From: Jaapia argillacea MUCL 33604
Lineage: Eukaryota > Basidiomycota > Agaricomycetes > Jaapiales > Jaapiaceae
Reading direction: 5' to 3'
NCBI GenBank assembly: GCA_000697665.1
Contig: KL197753.1
Location: 80,046 to 144,045, forward strand
DNA length: 64,000 nucleotides
Of this stretch, positions 1-10,136 are shown one piece after another. A program made the translations under genes and the position numbers. The number at the start of each line of letters is the position of its first letter. The stretch's first letter is position 1. A model generated the notes under the pieces. The model saw only the letters and a list, made by a program, of their open reading frames with translations, did no database searches and was not told where the DNA came from.

Positions 1-1
1 T

Positions 2-1408
2 ATCGATACATGCACCTGCTTTGGTGTTAGTCCTTCTTGTGGCGCATACGGTTGCGTTGCCGATGCTGGCACAGATCTTTTTAGATTCCGAGGAATTCTC
101 CCACTCTCGAAATGGGTTGATGATCATGCCTTCTTTCGAATCCGGAAGGAATATCTTGCCGCTTATAACAGAAAGCGCCTTATCTGGAACAAGGAACTGG
201 CTGAACGTGGCCAGCATCATGATGGAGGACGCCTCTGGTATGGTGGTCGCATCTTTGAAGACGGCACCCTGGACCAGTTTGACGAAGATTGTCAATTCCC
301 GTGTGCAGACCTGTCCGGTCAAACGACACGATCCAAGGAGGACAATAATTACACCTACAACTTCGATGACATCAATCATCTCTCTGAATCGCTTGGCATA
401 CCATGGGAACACTCCAAGGACACGCCGTTTGCGTCAACCATCAAGTTCATTGGCCTACTCTGGGACTTGGAGAACCTTACGGTCTCCCTGGTTGCAGAAA
501 AGAAGGAAAAGTACCTTCAGGCCATACGAGACTGGCAGTCCCACACAACGCATGTCCTCAACGACGTACAGATTTTGTATGGAAAATTGCTTCATTCCTG
601 CTTGGTTATTCCCCAGGGACGCGCTTACCTCACCGGCCTGGAAGCCATGCTTGGAACCTGCCATAATCGTCCGTTCATGCCTCACTCTGCAGTCCGGGGA
701 ATTGCAGCAGATCTTGATTGGTGGCGAACTATTCTCACGAAACCTACCCTCAGCCGAAACATTCCATATCCCACCCAACTCATCGATATCGGTGCCTTCT
801 CAGATGCCTCTTCGGGCATCGGGATTGCTATCGTCATCAAGGGCTACTGGCGAGCATGGAGGCTCATCCCAGGATGGGAGAACCTCGATGGAAAGAGGGA
901 CATTGGATGGGCAGAAGCAGTTGGGTTCGAGTTGCTGGTCTATGCCATCACCAGGGCTTGCTGTCCTGGCGACCACTTTAGAGTCTATGGGGACAACAAA
1001 GGCGTCGTTGAAGGTTGGTGGAATGGCAGGAGTCGCAACGCCGCTGTCAATGGCGTGTTCAAGCGGATTCATACCCACCTCACGAATACCTTCCTTGCTG
1101 AATCAATCCATACAGCTTACGTACCCAGTAAATGCAATCCAGCAGATGCCCCATCACGAGGAGAATATCCATCCAGGCAGCAGCTCCTCCCGCCAGTCGA
1201 GTTACCTACAGGTCTCGACAGGTTTCTCATTGACGCCACATTCCCATACACCAACACCGAGATTCGTTTACTCCGAGAGGGACGCTACCCCACTGCCATC
1301 ACCAAGCGCATTGAACGTGCTATCGCAGATCCTGGTTCCATGCAGAAGTTTAACTCAGATCGATTCTCAGAGGATTTCTTCATGCACAGTGTCATCAACC
1401 AACATTGA
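2..1408 (+). CDS. Reverse transcriptase-RNase H of a DIRS/Ngaro-type retrotransposon (5' partial)
   Basis: The frame is open from the first bases of the window to a TGA at 1406-1408, so the N-terminal part of the polymerase is missing. The catalytic motif WVDDHAF lies at about 113-133, with the VDD box that replaces YxDD in DIRS-like polymerases. FIGLLWDL follows near 448. The RNase H domain shows its acidic set in order: FSDASSG near 800, AVGFELL, YGDNKGVVEGWW near 990, and NPADAPSRG near 1140. The product copies element RNA into DNA and removes the RNA strand. No stop or frameshift is visible in the part present. A longer frame on the same strand (from base 21) covers these bases but is not the coding frame until about 1407. 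Confidence 0.85.
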   Translation: MDTCTCFGVSPSCGAYGCVADAGTDLFRFRGILPLSKWVDDHAFFRIRKEYLAAYNRKRLIWNKELAERGQHHDGGRLWYGGRIFEDGTLDQFDEDCQFPCADLSGQTTRSKEDNNYTYNFDDINHLSESLGIPWEHSKDTPFASTIKFIGLLWDLENLTVSLVAEKKEKYLQAIRDWQSHTTHVLNDVQILYGKLLHSCLVIPQGRAYLTGLEAMLGTCHNRPFMPHSAVRGIAADLDWWRTILTKPTLSRNIPYPTQLIDIGAFSDASSGIGIAIVIKGYWRAWRLIPGWENLDGKRDIGWAEAVGFELLVYAITRACCPGDHFRVYGDNKGVVEGWWNGRSRNAAVNGVFKRIHTHLTNTFLAESIHTAYVPSKCNPADAPSRGEYPSRQQLLPPVELPTGLDRFLIDATFPYTNTEIRLLREGRYPTAITKRIERAIADPGSMQKFNSDRFSEDFFMHSVINQH

Positions 1409-2591
1409 TCCTCAGACTCGATTTACATCCGCTTTACCTCCTGTGACTTCAGATCGAGCCAGGCCTCGACCTTATCAAGCAGGTCTGATTCCTCAGATTT
1501 CCATTCTTCGTCCACACTGTCTCGCGCGTGATCGGTTACGGTTATGGCTCCCAATAGGAGCTAGGGCAGCCCAAAATGGATTGAACATAACGGACGCAGA
1601 TTTGGATCGGATTTTGGCCGTCATCACAGTGTCGTGGGCGCAAGGTACTCGCGAAACTTATGGTGCTGGCTTGCTCATCTTCCACGTCTTCTGTGACATT
1701 CGAGGGATAGCCGAGGAGCTTCGATGTCCGGCTAGCTCGGTGCTCATGCTGACCTTCGTGACGAGCTGTGCGGGGGCATACTCCGGGAAAACACTTGCAA
1801 ACTATTTCTATGGGGTCAAGGCATGGCATACGCTGCATGGACAGCCCTGGGTGATGAACCTCACTGAGATGAAGGCTGCTCTCGATGGAGCCGCCATACT
1901 AGCACCCCCATCATCGAAACGGCCGAAGCGAAAGCCCTTCACTCCCGAATTCATCCTCTCGCTTCGATCGGCCCTTGACCTCTCCAAAAGCCTAGACGCA
2001 GCAGTGTATGCATGTCTGACAACAACATTTTGGTGTGCGGCGAGGCTTGGAGAATTCACCCTCCCCACCCTCAAGGCATTTGATCCCGAAATACACGTTA
2101 CACGATCCAATATGCGGTACGGTGAAGATCGGCATGGCCTTCGAGTTACTGTGTTTGCTTTACCATTTACCAAGGCATCGAAGACAGGTGAAGATGTCTA
2201 TTGGGCTCGACAAGAAGGGCTGTGTGACCCACAGGCAGCTCTTGCCAACCATTTCATCATTAACAATCCTCCCGCAAATCTCCCCCTGTTCTCGTGGCAG
2301 CACCCTCGCGGTCTACGTCCACTCACGAGGACTGAGTTTCTGAAGCGCCTTAGTATCGCAGCGGCAGTTGTCGGTGTGGATTCGCTGAAAGGTCACGGTA
2401 TTCGGATTGGTGCCACTCTCGAGTATCTCCTCCGCGGAATTCCATTCGACGTCGTAAAATCCATTGGTCGCTGGAGTGGTGACTCCTTTACTATCTACCT
2501 CCGCCAGCACGCAGTTGTGATGGCTCCTTATATTCAAGGAACTCCTATTCTGGACCCGTTCACTCGCTACACAATGCCACCGATTCGTTAA
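1407..2591 (+). CDS. Tyrosine recombinase of the Ngaro-type element
   Basis: This frame begins where the polymerase frame ends and has no obvious initiator Met at the junction, so it is probably reached by frameshifting, re-initiation or splicing; the start given is only the start of usable sequence. It has the phage-integrase fold signature: an N-terminal SAM-like region (GTRETYGAGLLIFHVF), the first catalytic Arg in CAARLGEFT near 2035, the His-x-x-Arg box in KGHGIRIGA near 2388, and GRWSGDSFTIYLRQHA near 2470 carrying the candidate nucleophilic Tyr. The enzyme inserts a circular double-stranded cDNA into the genome, which leaves no target duplication. It looks intact to its TAA stop at 2589-2591. 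Confidence 0.85.
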   Translation, partial: DPQTRFTSALPPVTSDRARPRPYQAGLIPQISILRPHCLARDRLRLWLPIGARAAQNGLNITDADLDRILAVITVSWAQGTRETYGAGLLIFHVFCDIRGIAEELRCPASSVLMLTFVTSCAGAYSGKTLANYFYGVKAWHTLHGQPWVMNLTEMKAALDGAAILAPPSSKRPKRKPFTPEFILSLRSALDLSKSLDAAVYACLTTTFWCAARLGEFTLPTLKAFDPEIHVTRSNMRYGEDRHGLRVTVFALPFTKASKTGEDVYWARQEGLCDPQAALANHFIINNPPANLPLFSWQHPRGLRPLTRTEFLKRLSIAAAVVGVDSLKGHGIRIGATLEYLLRGIPFDVVKSIGRWSGDSFTIYLRQHAVVMAPYIQGTPILDPFTRYTMPPIR

Positions 2592-2679
2592 TCACATGGT
2601 ATGTTTGTTTCCCGCCCGTTTCCTAGATTCAGGGTGTCCAACCTTCGCTTGACGCGTCGCGGGCTCCTAACCCTTGGGT

Positions 2680-2868
2680 ATCACAGCTCATCTTTGACCC
2701 ATTTCTCCATAGATCCGGGCAGATGTTTCTAGTTGAAAACCCTTCGGGTTTTGCCCATAACCTCGAACTCAAGCTTGCTTTATTGTACCTCAGCTCTCGG
2801 TTGAGTAGTTCACTACTGTAGTTCACAATTAATCCACAAGTCTGGCACGCAGCCATCTTGCGCATAGA
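2680..2868 (+). repeat. Split direct repeat B1 of the Ngaro-type element
   Basis: These 189 bp are identical to 3146-3334 (offset 466). They start 88 bp after the recombinase stop codon. Within them is a small palindrome, AAAACCC-TTCG-GGGTTTT, that could form a hairpin. Copy identity with no mismatch suggests recent mobility. Confidence 0.9.
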
Positions 2869-3145
2869 TGGTTATTTCAGAGAAGGCGAGGAACGAGCGT
2901 GAGCAGAAATTGTGGTCTACGCGCGGAATGGGCGGATGTGGCGGCATCTTCCTTGTCTTCCACCACATCCGTCCTTGCTACAGCTCGCTGCTCCGAAACA
3001 GAGCAGCTCACTTTTCTTTCGCCCGCCCACCCATCCCTTTGCAGCATGCATCTCGTTCGGGACATTCATCTTCCAAATTTTGTAACTCGACGCATTCTGT
3101 TCGCGATCTACGGAGTCTCTCCAGAGCTGCTGGGCCCACCCGCCC
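2869..3145 (+). repeat. Predicted A2 repeat of the Ngaro-type element
   Basis: These 277 bp lie exactly between the two B copies with no spare bases, as expected for A2 in an A1-ORFs-B1-A2-B2 element. A1 should be an identical sequence at the element's 5' end, outside this window. Several short open frames here look like chance. The assignment is from position alone. Confidence 0.6.
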
Positions 3146-3334
3146 ATCACAGCTCATCTTTGACCCATTTCTCCATAGATCCGGGCAGATGTTTCTAGTT
3201 GAAAACCCTTCGGGTTTTGCCCATAACCTCGAACTCAAGCTTGCTTTATTGTACCTCAGCTCTCGGTTGAGTAGTTCACTACTGTAGTTCACAATTAATC
3301 CACAAGTCTGGCACGCAGCCATCTTGCGCATAGA
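3146..3334 (+). repeat. Split direct repeat B2 of the Ngaro-type element
   Basis: Perfect copy of 2680-2868. Its last bases abut P450-like coding sequence starting ACGTGTTTGGGC, which marks the 3' end of the retrotransposon. Confidence 0.9.
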
Positions 3335-3640
3335 ACGTGTTTGGGCAAGGGCTTTGCTCTTGCTGAGATCAAGGTGAGTCGTGTTGAACTCGTCGTCATG
3401 TATGAAGGAAAGTAACGAGATGCGGATGGTATAGGCCGTTCTATCTGTGCTCATCCGCGATTACTCCTTCGAGTTCAGAGATGGACCTGAGACCCAGATC
3501 GAGAAGGCGAGAGGGATTTTAGGTCGGCCTCAAGTTGCAAGTGGATCCGGTTACATAGTTCCATTGAGGGTACGTCGACTGAGGTGAGGTGCAGGTTTAG
3601 CGGTGGATACTTTCTGTACACCGGCGGAAGCAGTGCTCTT
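3335..3640 (+). pseudogene. Cytochrome P450 3' end relic, cut by the Ngaro-type element
   Basis: Immediately after the retrotransposon the sequence reads TCLGKGFALAEIK in one frame, the haem-binding cysteine loop and following helix of a fungal P450. About 110 bases later the tail resembles the C-terminal exon of the other P450 relics in this window (around 22590-22740 and 32870-33000). Everything upstream of the haem loop has been displaced or lost. It is the left-most copy of the P450 block of the tandem array. Confidence 0.7.
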
Positions 3641-3699
3641 TGTTGTATCATATCGTGTATGCGCTGTCAGAGGACATGGGCGAGATGTTGTAATCGCCA

Positions 3700-5150
3700 C
3701 CATCGCAGAGTTCAGAGACCATCACATATGCATCCCATCTCATGCAGGCGATGATGCAACAGCCTCGTCACCGACTTAACTATAATGCCATAAGTCCTAC
3801 CCATACAATATCGATCCCAATGTCCCACTCCGAACACAACAATGTTACAGACACATCGGCGAAAAATCCCAAACCTAGAATACAACATCAGTAGATCGAA
3901 TCATAGCCACCACCTCCATAATTGTCCCCCTCACCGTCGGACTCCCCAACCAAAGGAGCAGCTCATAATAACTTCTGCATTCATCTTGAGAGAACGCATC
4001 ACTCCTATCTGACATATCATCTTCTTCACTATGACTGAACGTCCCCATTTCGGGCTCCTCATCGACGAACAGCGGGGTTGGACGACGAGGGATGGAGCCG
4101 TCATAGCCGTATAGTTCCCTAATAGATACGTGTAAGTAAGCGAAAAACGCCAGTTGTAACTGAAAGGGGGGACTTACCGCTCTTGAGCGGCAACTAAGTC
4201 CGCGAGGCTGGGATTGCTGGAGATCAATCTCGGTGGGACGTTGCCAACGGGCGGATTCAACATATATGCTTACAGATAATCTCCGTCGAGGTCATCCATG
4301 GGTCCGTCGCTGTCTCCAGTAGGGTCCCTCACAACTCTATTGAGTCTAAACTAGGAATAAATTCGCACCACGACAAAGAAAAAAGATAGCAGTATGTAGA
4401 CGTACCTTCCAACAGCAAACCATCATAAAAAAGGCTCCACCAAGTTGATGCAACGATGACAGATAAATCTGCCCCTAACCTAAGGGCAAACCATCCTCAT
4501 AAAAGCCCACAACTATCATCAGTCCCCTCCTCCTCGGACTCAACAACGACACCCGTCTCCTACCTCCACCTTTCCTACCAACCCTAGCACCAACCACCAG
4601 AACTTCAAACACGTCATCCTAATCGTTATGGTTTGCTCCGACGGCGTTGAGGAGGTCAGGGGAGTGGAGGTGGAGATGTGCATGGACGTCGGAAGGTATT
4701 TTCAATTATGAAAATAGTTTCCCAGGGATGGCGTCCTCGGGGTGCTGGTACTCCATTCGCAGCACCAGGGTCTGGGTTAGGTAGCGGGATAACCGTCGCG
4801 CCTGTAGGCTCTTCAGAATGTACCGGAAGTCCCTTCGCCAACCCACCCTTCGCTAGAGTCAAAACCAGCGATTTAGACTCCAAACAAACGCCGGAGATTC
4901 CCTAACGATCACACGACAATACGGACACGGTTTTGACGTGCCCAGAGGAGGGGTCGTGAACCAAGGGACGAGGTGGTTGTCACAGGCCAGGTGACCGCAG
5001 GGTGCTAGGGCGTAGGGTTTGTAGAGGAGGCCGAGGTAGATTTGGCAAGTTAAGAAATGTTGGGGTTGGGAGAGGACGGATCGGCGTTTTGAGATTGTTC
5101 GGAGGTTAGAGCTGCAAAGGCCCAGTTTGATGTGTAACATGGATTTGATC
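3700..5150 (-). pseudogene. Truncated RING-finger gene relic, copy A
   Basis: The minus strand aligns by eye with the intact RING gene at 35807-38663, from its last exon (ending near 3890, counterpart of 35807) back to its RING exon near 4880-5125. The RING remnant still shows LTCQI, LAPCGHLAC and CPYC, but several zinc ligands are gone: the second Cys of the first pair is Tyr, and the Cys after CGHLAC is replaced. The acidic middle is mostly lost. Similarity stops just upstream of the RING exon, where gene X sequence begins, so exons 1-3 were never part of this copy. It cannot make a working RING protein. Confidence 0.75.
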
Positions 5151-6880
5151 GTAGGGCGTCGAAACGGGAATGACCAAGGATTGACGAGGAGGCAACCAGA
5201 GCGACCTATAAATCTCCTTCAACAAACATGCAGCCGGTTAGATTCCATATCAGACTCACCACTTTCCATCGAAATTCTCCGTAACAATAGCAGCGAACTT
5301 CTCCATACTGCGCAAAATAGCTCTAGGAATCATGACAGGCCTCGCAGGAGGATTGGAAGACTCCCCAACGCTTCTATACTTCAAGTTGAAGCATTCTGGA
5401 GTTGGAGGTCGAGTCGGATGGTGGCGCATTGAGTAGGACGACGGAGAGCGTCTCGGATGGTGGCGTCGATCGCGAGACCGTCGAAGGCTCCATTGCCTGA
5501 GTTGAGTTCGCATTTTGCTGGGACCGTATGTGTCAAGGGTTTGGAGAACCGCCGGGGGAGTGAGCGACATGCGAAACTGAATCGAAGAGAGAGAGGGAGT
5601 AATGGGGTTCGTGGCTCCGGCTTCGTCCCAAGCCTCGATGATTCCGAGGTACTTGTCAGATCGGGTGGAGAGTTCGAGTCTGAACTCGAACCCGAAGAAC
5701 TCACAGACGTGTTCCATAAAGTTGAACAGGGCACCAATCTCGTCTCCAATCTACATCCACGATCCCCATCAGAACCTCCAATACCTTTCTCAGAACAAAA
5801 CCATTACGACTCACCTGACTGAGCATACATAAAATATGCGTATCATTTCGCACGAACCTCTGAGTGAGCCCGATCAACGCCCCACCAGCCTTATTCCCAT
5901 AAATCATCCCAACTCCGTCATCCTAATTCTAGAATTCAAAGATCAGAAAACGACCTGGACAATTCATAGGTTTCAGTGCCCATTCATGTCCTCCGATGTC
6001 AAGGACGAAGATTCACCTTTGTAGTCTTTCCAATCGCCGGAGGGCCTCCCATAACTTGTGGTGGTACATCTTGGAGGAGATGAGGAATGGCTATATGCGG
6101 AGTCTTGGAGAAGGACTGCGTCCCTTCTCGGTATCCGCGCTTGTAGTATTCAGACTAGAGGATTGAAGGTCGGTATTGATGGACGGAACGAGGGTAGATG
6201 AAAACTCACATACATCAGCTCCATAAAGCGTCATATATCTTGGTTGCACGAGGCAACCGAAAGCAACTTCCCGGGCTTGGTTCGTTAGTGGACAGGCAAA
6301 GGTTCCACAATCGGTGAGGTGGTCGAACTGTTCAAAGCTACGTGTTATTCAAAGTCAAGGATAGTGGGATGTACAGCAGGAAGACCCATGGACCTGGGAG
6401 TAATGGTAACTTGGCATTTTGGGGTGGTCGTGTAGGCGGATAAGACTGGGAAGGATGTTGGGCTGGAGCCTTTCGATGAGGACGAGTCGGCAAAGATACC
6501 AATTGGGAGTAGTTTTGCCGGGTCTTTCGAGTAGGATAAGGGTGAATGTGATGACGGTGGAGACAACAACGGAGATAGTGATTGGTGGGCGGTTCTGACG
6601 CCTTCGATGTTATTCGTATTGACGGTATGTTGATATCAAGTTACGACAGCGGGTCTCCGAGCAACCATTGGCCTAGTGGTGCTAATGTAGTCGACAGTGG
6701 ATGTGTGTTCATTGTACGTGCAGATGCCAGAGCTCGAGTAGCTGAAGGAGTGAAGGTTCGATCAATGTTTGTTCAACGCTCGAATTCTCCATGGTCTTAG
6801 CTTCCTTCCAAATCAGGTAATCGCAGCTTCAACGGCAATTCGTCGGTCACCGATCATTGGGACGCTTGAATCACCAATGA
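5150..6880 (-). pseudogene. Unknown gene X relic, copy A
   Basis: This stretch matches 29960-31480 and in part 26880-27520, so it is a conserved block of the array. The best reading is on the minus strand: a segment ending near 5256 contains AILRSMEKFAAIVTENF, and one near 5700 begins [11 protein letters not shown]. Frames break repeatedly and no complete exon chain can be drawn. I do not recognise the family. Its position between the RING relic and the P450 relic is the same in all three copies. Confidence 0.45.
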
Positions 6881-6929
6881 TAGATTAATGACACCCGACA
6901 GCTGAACACCCAGGACAACAACGACTTAG

Positions 6930-8615
6930 TCCCTGGATCATTGACAACGACAACCATGACCCAACGGCGGTCGACTCTCCTTGATGTCTCAGTTGTGCTT
7001 GTGGGTGCTTGGACTTTGTCTCTTCGTATCCTTCCGATCCCTTCGCAACCTACCAATTCGCGCATCCACAACACCGTTCCTGCTCTGTCAGTATCCTTAG
7101 CCTCGATATTCAAGTGGCCCAAGCTCCCGACCTTGGTATCGTTGATGATGAATGGGTTGAAGATGTCTCGGTGTACCAAGTAAGTACCCGACGTGTTCGG
7201 CTCGAAGATGGCGATTCTTACCAACCCAAATGCCATAGTCCATTTTCTTGAGAATGTTAGGGGGATTTCTGTTGTCCCCGTATCCGATGACAAAGTCAGG
7301 TCTGGCTGGGGATTGATTTGGGGGAGGGGAGAGGTCACAACAGGTGAGTCGCTTTTAAGCATTCCGACACTTTAAATGAGAATATGTGGCTGACTACTCT
7401 CAGGCAAAGAAAGCCCTTTCGCCCGCACTCAGAGACGCTGCGATCAAGAAGCTGACAAGGTGTTCTTCGATCCCGCTTACAAGGTAAGAAATATCCTCAG
7501 GTTGTGAAGAATCCGGTCTAGATCTGCGCGCAGGCTCTGATGCCATTTTGGCGCAGCTCAGGGATGCTTGAGATGTTATCCTCGAGTTGACTTCAACAGA
7601 CGAGGCGATCATCGAAATTCAAACTTGGTAGGCACATTTCCCCCTCGTACACGGCGGTATCTAAATCCTCCCTAATCCAGGACGAACCATGCGGCGTAAC
7701 TCATCCGCACTCCATCCAAGCCAGATCCATTGAATCGTAGCCATTACTTCTAGGTTAGATACCATCAGCATCGCTGGCTTCTCCCGCGACTTTGGATCTC
7801 TCAGCGGTAGCCATACAATCGTAGCCAATGTCTTCGACTCCTTCAGCACGATCCAACCCAGTATCATCGAAATCATTCTCCTAATCCTCACGCCCACCTT
7901 GCCATCGCATACCTTTCGAAAGGCCGAGGCTATTGAAGAAATTGAACGGCAGTATGGAGGAGATCTCAAACGTTTGCTAAGTAATGCGAGGAATAATTTG
8001 GCGACCGAGGGCCAACAGACTAGGAAAAGGAAATTTGATCATCAGGGCGTTGAGTGTTCCCTTTCATATGTTGAATCCGAACGCCGCTCGTAGATTTTCC
8101 GCTCAGTCAAATCGGAAACTACAGAATCCGGCTTGAAGATGTCCAAAGACGAGGTCCTCTCGTAGGTGCGCCTTAACCCTCGCTGTGTGTGATACCATCG
8201 TGGATTCAGTCTCCATACCGTAGATGAAAGTCCTGATGTTAACTGGCCACGGGACGTCATCCGTACGCCACATCCTATGAAATGTTTCGAACATCTGACA
8301 AGTCGAGCTCCGTCGTCCTACAGTAACCCTCAACGTACGACGTCTACACTGGTCACCGAAGCCTCAGCTAACATCAACTTTCAAATTGGATCTTGATAGA
8401 GATAGTTACTGGATGAACTCTCAGAACACTGCAGCGCAGGCGATCCGAAATCAGACCAATTCACTAAAGGTCTGCCCTATCTCGACGCTGTCGTTCACGA
8501 AATGCTGCAGCACCATCCTCCTTTAGACCAAAAATACCACATCACCAGGTTGAGAATGACCAAGGAAGAGATCCTGGCTCAGGTACGTAGGTCTTGATTC
8601 CCTCTCTATCAGCTA
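6930..8615 (+). pseudogene. Cytochrome P450 relic, copy A
   Basis: Pieces of a basidiomycete P450 occur in order on the plus strand: an N-terminal stretch near 7010-7180 with the phrase VYQ before an intron-like GTAAGT, a middle region near 7900-8000 (RKAEAIEEIERQYGGDLKRL), and a segment near 8140 reading MSKDEVLS. Frames shift between pieces and stops are frequent. The haem loop of this copy is absent because the sequence is cut by the Ulp1-DDE element at 8616. It shares all pieces with the copies at 20591 and 31640. Confidence 0.65.
8614..8615. repeat. TA target-site duplication (left) of the Ulp1-DDE element
   Basis: TA precedes the terminal inverted repeat here and recurs at 20589-20590 after the right repeat. 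A TA duplication is the mark of Tc1/mariner/pogo transposases. Two bases alone are weak evidence; the inverted repeat carries the call. Confidence 0.55.
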
Positions 8616-8640
8616 CTGTTCCATTTCGATCACTTCGGCA
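8616..8640 (+). repeat. Left terminal inverted repeat of the Ulp1-DDE element
   Basis: It begins CTGTTCCATTTC and ends ATCACTTCGGCA. The partner is the reverse complement of 20564-20588 (starts CTGTACCATTTT). The next 80 bases repeat GTGACC-type motifs that also occur, inverted, at 20495-20560. Confidence 0.75.
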
Positions 8641-9629
8641 CTCACTGTGACCTGTGACCACTGAGTTCCGATTCGTCAATTCGGCAGACCAGCAGGTGAC
8701 CTGTGACCAAAGGCGGAATTTTGACATAAAGATTCGACAGTCTGAAATTGACACAGATCCACCCTTGTATGCTACCATACTTCATCTAGCACACAGAGGG
8801 CGGTTTATGAGACCTAGTAACAATATAGTGGCAGACTTGGCTGCCAACTTGATCACTGATTGACTGTGCCCTGCCGAACGGCTCTTAAATTGGGATCAAA
8901 TTGAAAGAAATTGCAAACGCCACAAGACCGCCCTTCAACGAGCTCGCTGTGCAATCCCCTCACCAACAATCAAACCTTTCATCCATGAATCCTTCTATAA
9001 AAATCCCCACTGACATGGTGGACAATATCCTCCCAGATCCCGCCCTCTCCATCCCCGACTTCTTGTGGTTTGAACTCCCCATCATCACAATGACAAAAGG
9101 GTCATACAAACTCAATGACTTCCTCAGCCCACTCCCACCCACAACAGTCGATCCAACAATCATTCGAAAAATCCCCACCCCCCCTATCGCCACTGTCAAA
9201 GCCCTTGCAGCTGCTTGTCTGGCTGGAGGGGGTGAGGGCATGTCAATTTTGTGTCCGCATGTCGCATCATCAAGTGCGCGACACTTGCCGATGTGGGTCG
9301 TAACCTACTGGTCAGAAGATGTCAACCTCCGAACAAAGTTCTGTGCCCCGTGGGTCCGAGCCGAAAAGAAACTGAATGCTAAGCAGCAGGTGTGGAGCAA
9401 AAAACAGCCGGAAGAAACTTACAGCCTTGTCAATGAGGTTTTGGATGCCCTCGGAACCCTCTCTTGGTCAGGAACCATCCATGGATTTGGCGACGAGGAG
9501 CCAATGTTCAAGTTGGCAACGTATGCCACACAGGATTGGCTATCGACGGTGCACGAGAACCAAATGCTCGACTTGTTACGATGAACCTTAACCCTCCACC
9601 CAGAGAAGAGGAAGTTTGAGCTAGAGAAG

Positions 9630-9656
9630 CATCAGCAAAACTACATATTCCTTTTG
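9630..9656 (+). repeat. Left terminal inverted repeat of the Plavaka element
   Basis: Starts CATCAGCAAAACTACA and ends CCTTTTG; pairs with the complement of 16233-16259 with two mismatches. Confidence 0.85.
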
Positions 9657-10136
9657 ACAACTTGGATGACTTGTTAAAGCTCATCAAGGACCGCAAGACT
9701 CAAGTAGAAGCAACTTGAATAAGAAGGTTCATTTCTTGTCAAGTTTGTAAAAACTTGACCAAGTTACCCAAGGTGTGAGTGCAAGTCCAAGTCCTGACTG
9801 CAAGCCCAAGTCTTTGTGGACAAGTTCACAGAAGTTGGCCATCCAAGTTCCTCACGTACAGCACAAGTTGATGTAAGGACTGGGAAAGACGATTCAAGTT
9901 CCGATAACCATCAGATTTCCGGTCTGTTGAAAGACTATTATTAAAATGGAAGCCGGGAGCCATACATGGTAGAGGTAGCTAAGCAAACCAGAGCACCACA
10001 GGTGACAGAAATTGAGATGGGGAATCAACAAGGTAGTAACGGAAATGTGGGGGTAAGGGAAGGTTGAGGTCAAATCAGGACCCTGTATTTCAATGTCAAC
10101 GAGATAGCAAACTGAATAAGGGAGTACTGACTGGGC
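9657..10136. repeat. Left subterminal region with clustered CAAGTT/AACTTG motifs
   Basis: Between the left inverted repeat and the end of the companion gene there is no coding signal. From about 9660 to 9910 the hexamer CAAGTT, its complement AACTTG or one-base variants (CAAGTC, CAAGCC) recur at short intervals in both orientations. Comparable AACTTG motifs occur at 16120-16210 near the other end. Such arrays are typical transposase binding sites in CACTA-like elements; binding here is inferred. Confidence 0.6.

Larger units (their letters stand above)
1..3334 (+). mobile_element. Ngaro-type tyrosine-recombinase retrotransposon, 5' truncated by the window edge
   Basis: The region holds a reverse transcriptase/RNase H reading frame, then an overlapping-phase tyrosine recombinase frame, then a 189 bp perfect direct repeat whose copies flank 277 bp. 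This order (polymerase, recombinase, then B1-A2-B2 split repeats) is the known architecture of Ngaro/PAT members of the DIRS order, which integrate by recombinase rather than by an integrase. The gag-like frame and the A1 repeat would lie left of the window. The right boundary is placed at 3334 because the second repeat ends there and cytochrome P450 haem-loop coding sequence starts at the next base. Family identity is firm; the exact clade is inferred. Confidence 0.85.

Noticed and set aside
21-1406. Long open frame on + covering the first 1.4 kb, continuous with the recombinase
   Set aside because: Its first half has no domain character, while another frame carries the reverse transcriptase and RNase H motifs. 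Only the part from about 1407 codes for the recombinase.
2868-3287. Open frames in the interval between the 189 bp repeats
   Set aside because: They overlap on both strands, cross the repeat border and show no motif; the interval is explained as the A2 repeat.
5256-5749. Gene X relic as part of the P450 gene
   Set aside because: It lies on the opposite strand and is separated from the P450 start in all copies, so it is a distinct block.
9582-9584. TGA at the end of the first Ulp1 exon taken as the natural stop of a short gene
   Set aside because: Conserved-looking coding sequence continues in the same frame after it (HPEKRKFELE) and joins the protease half across the insertion.
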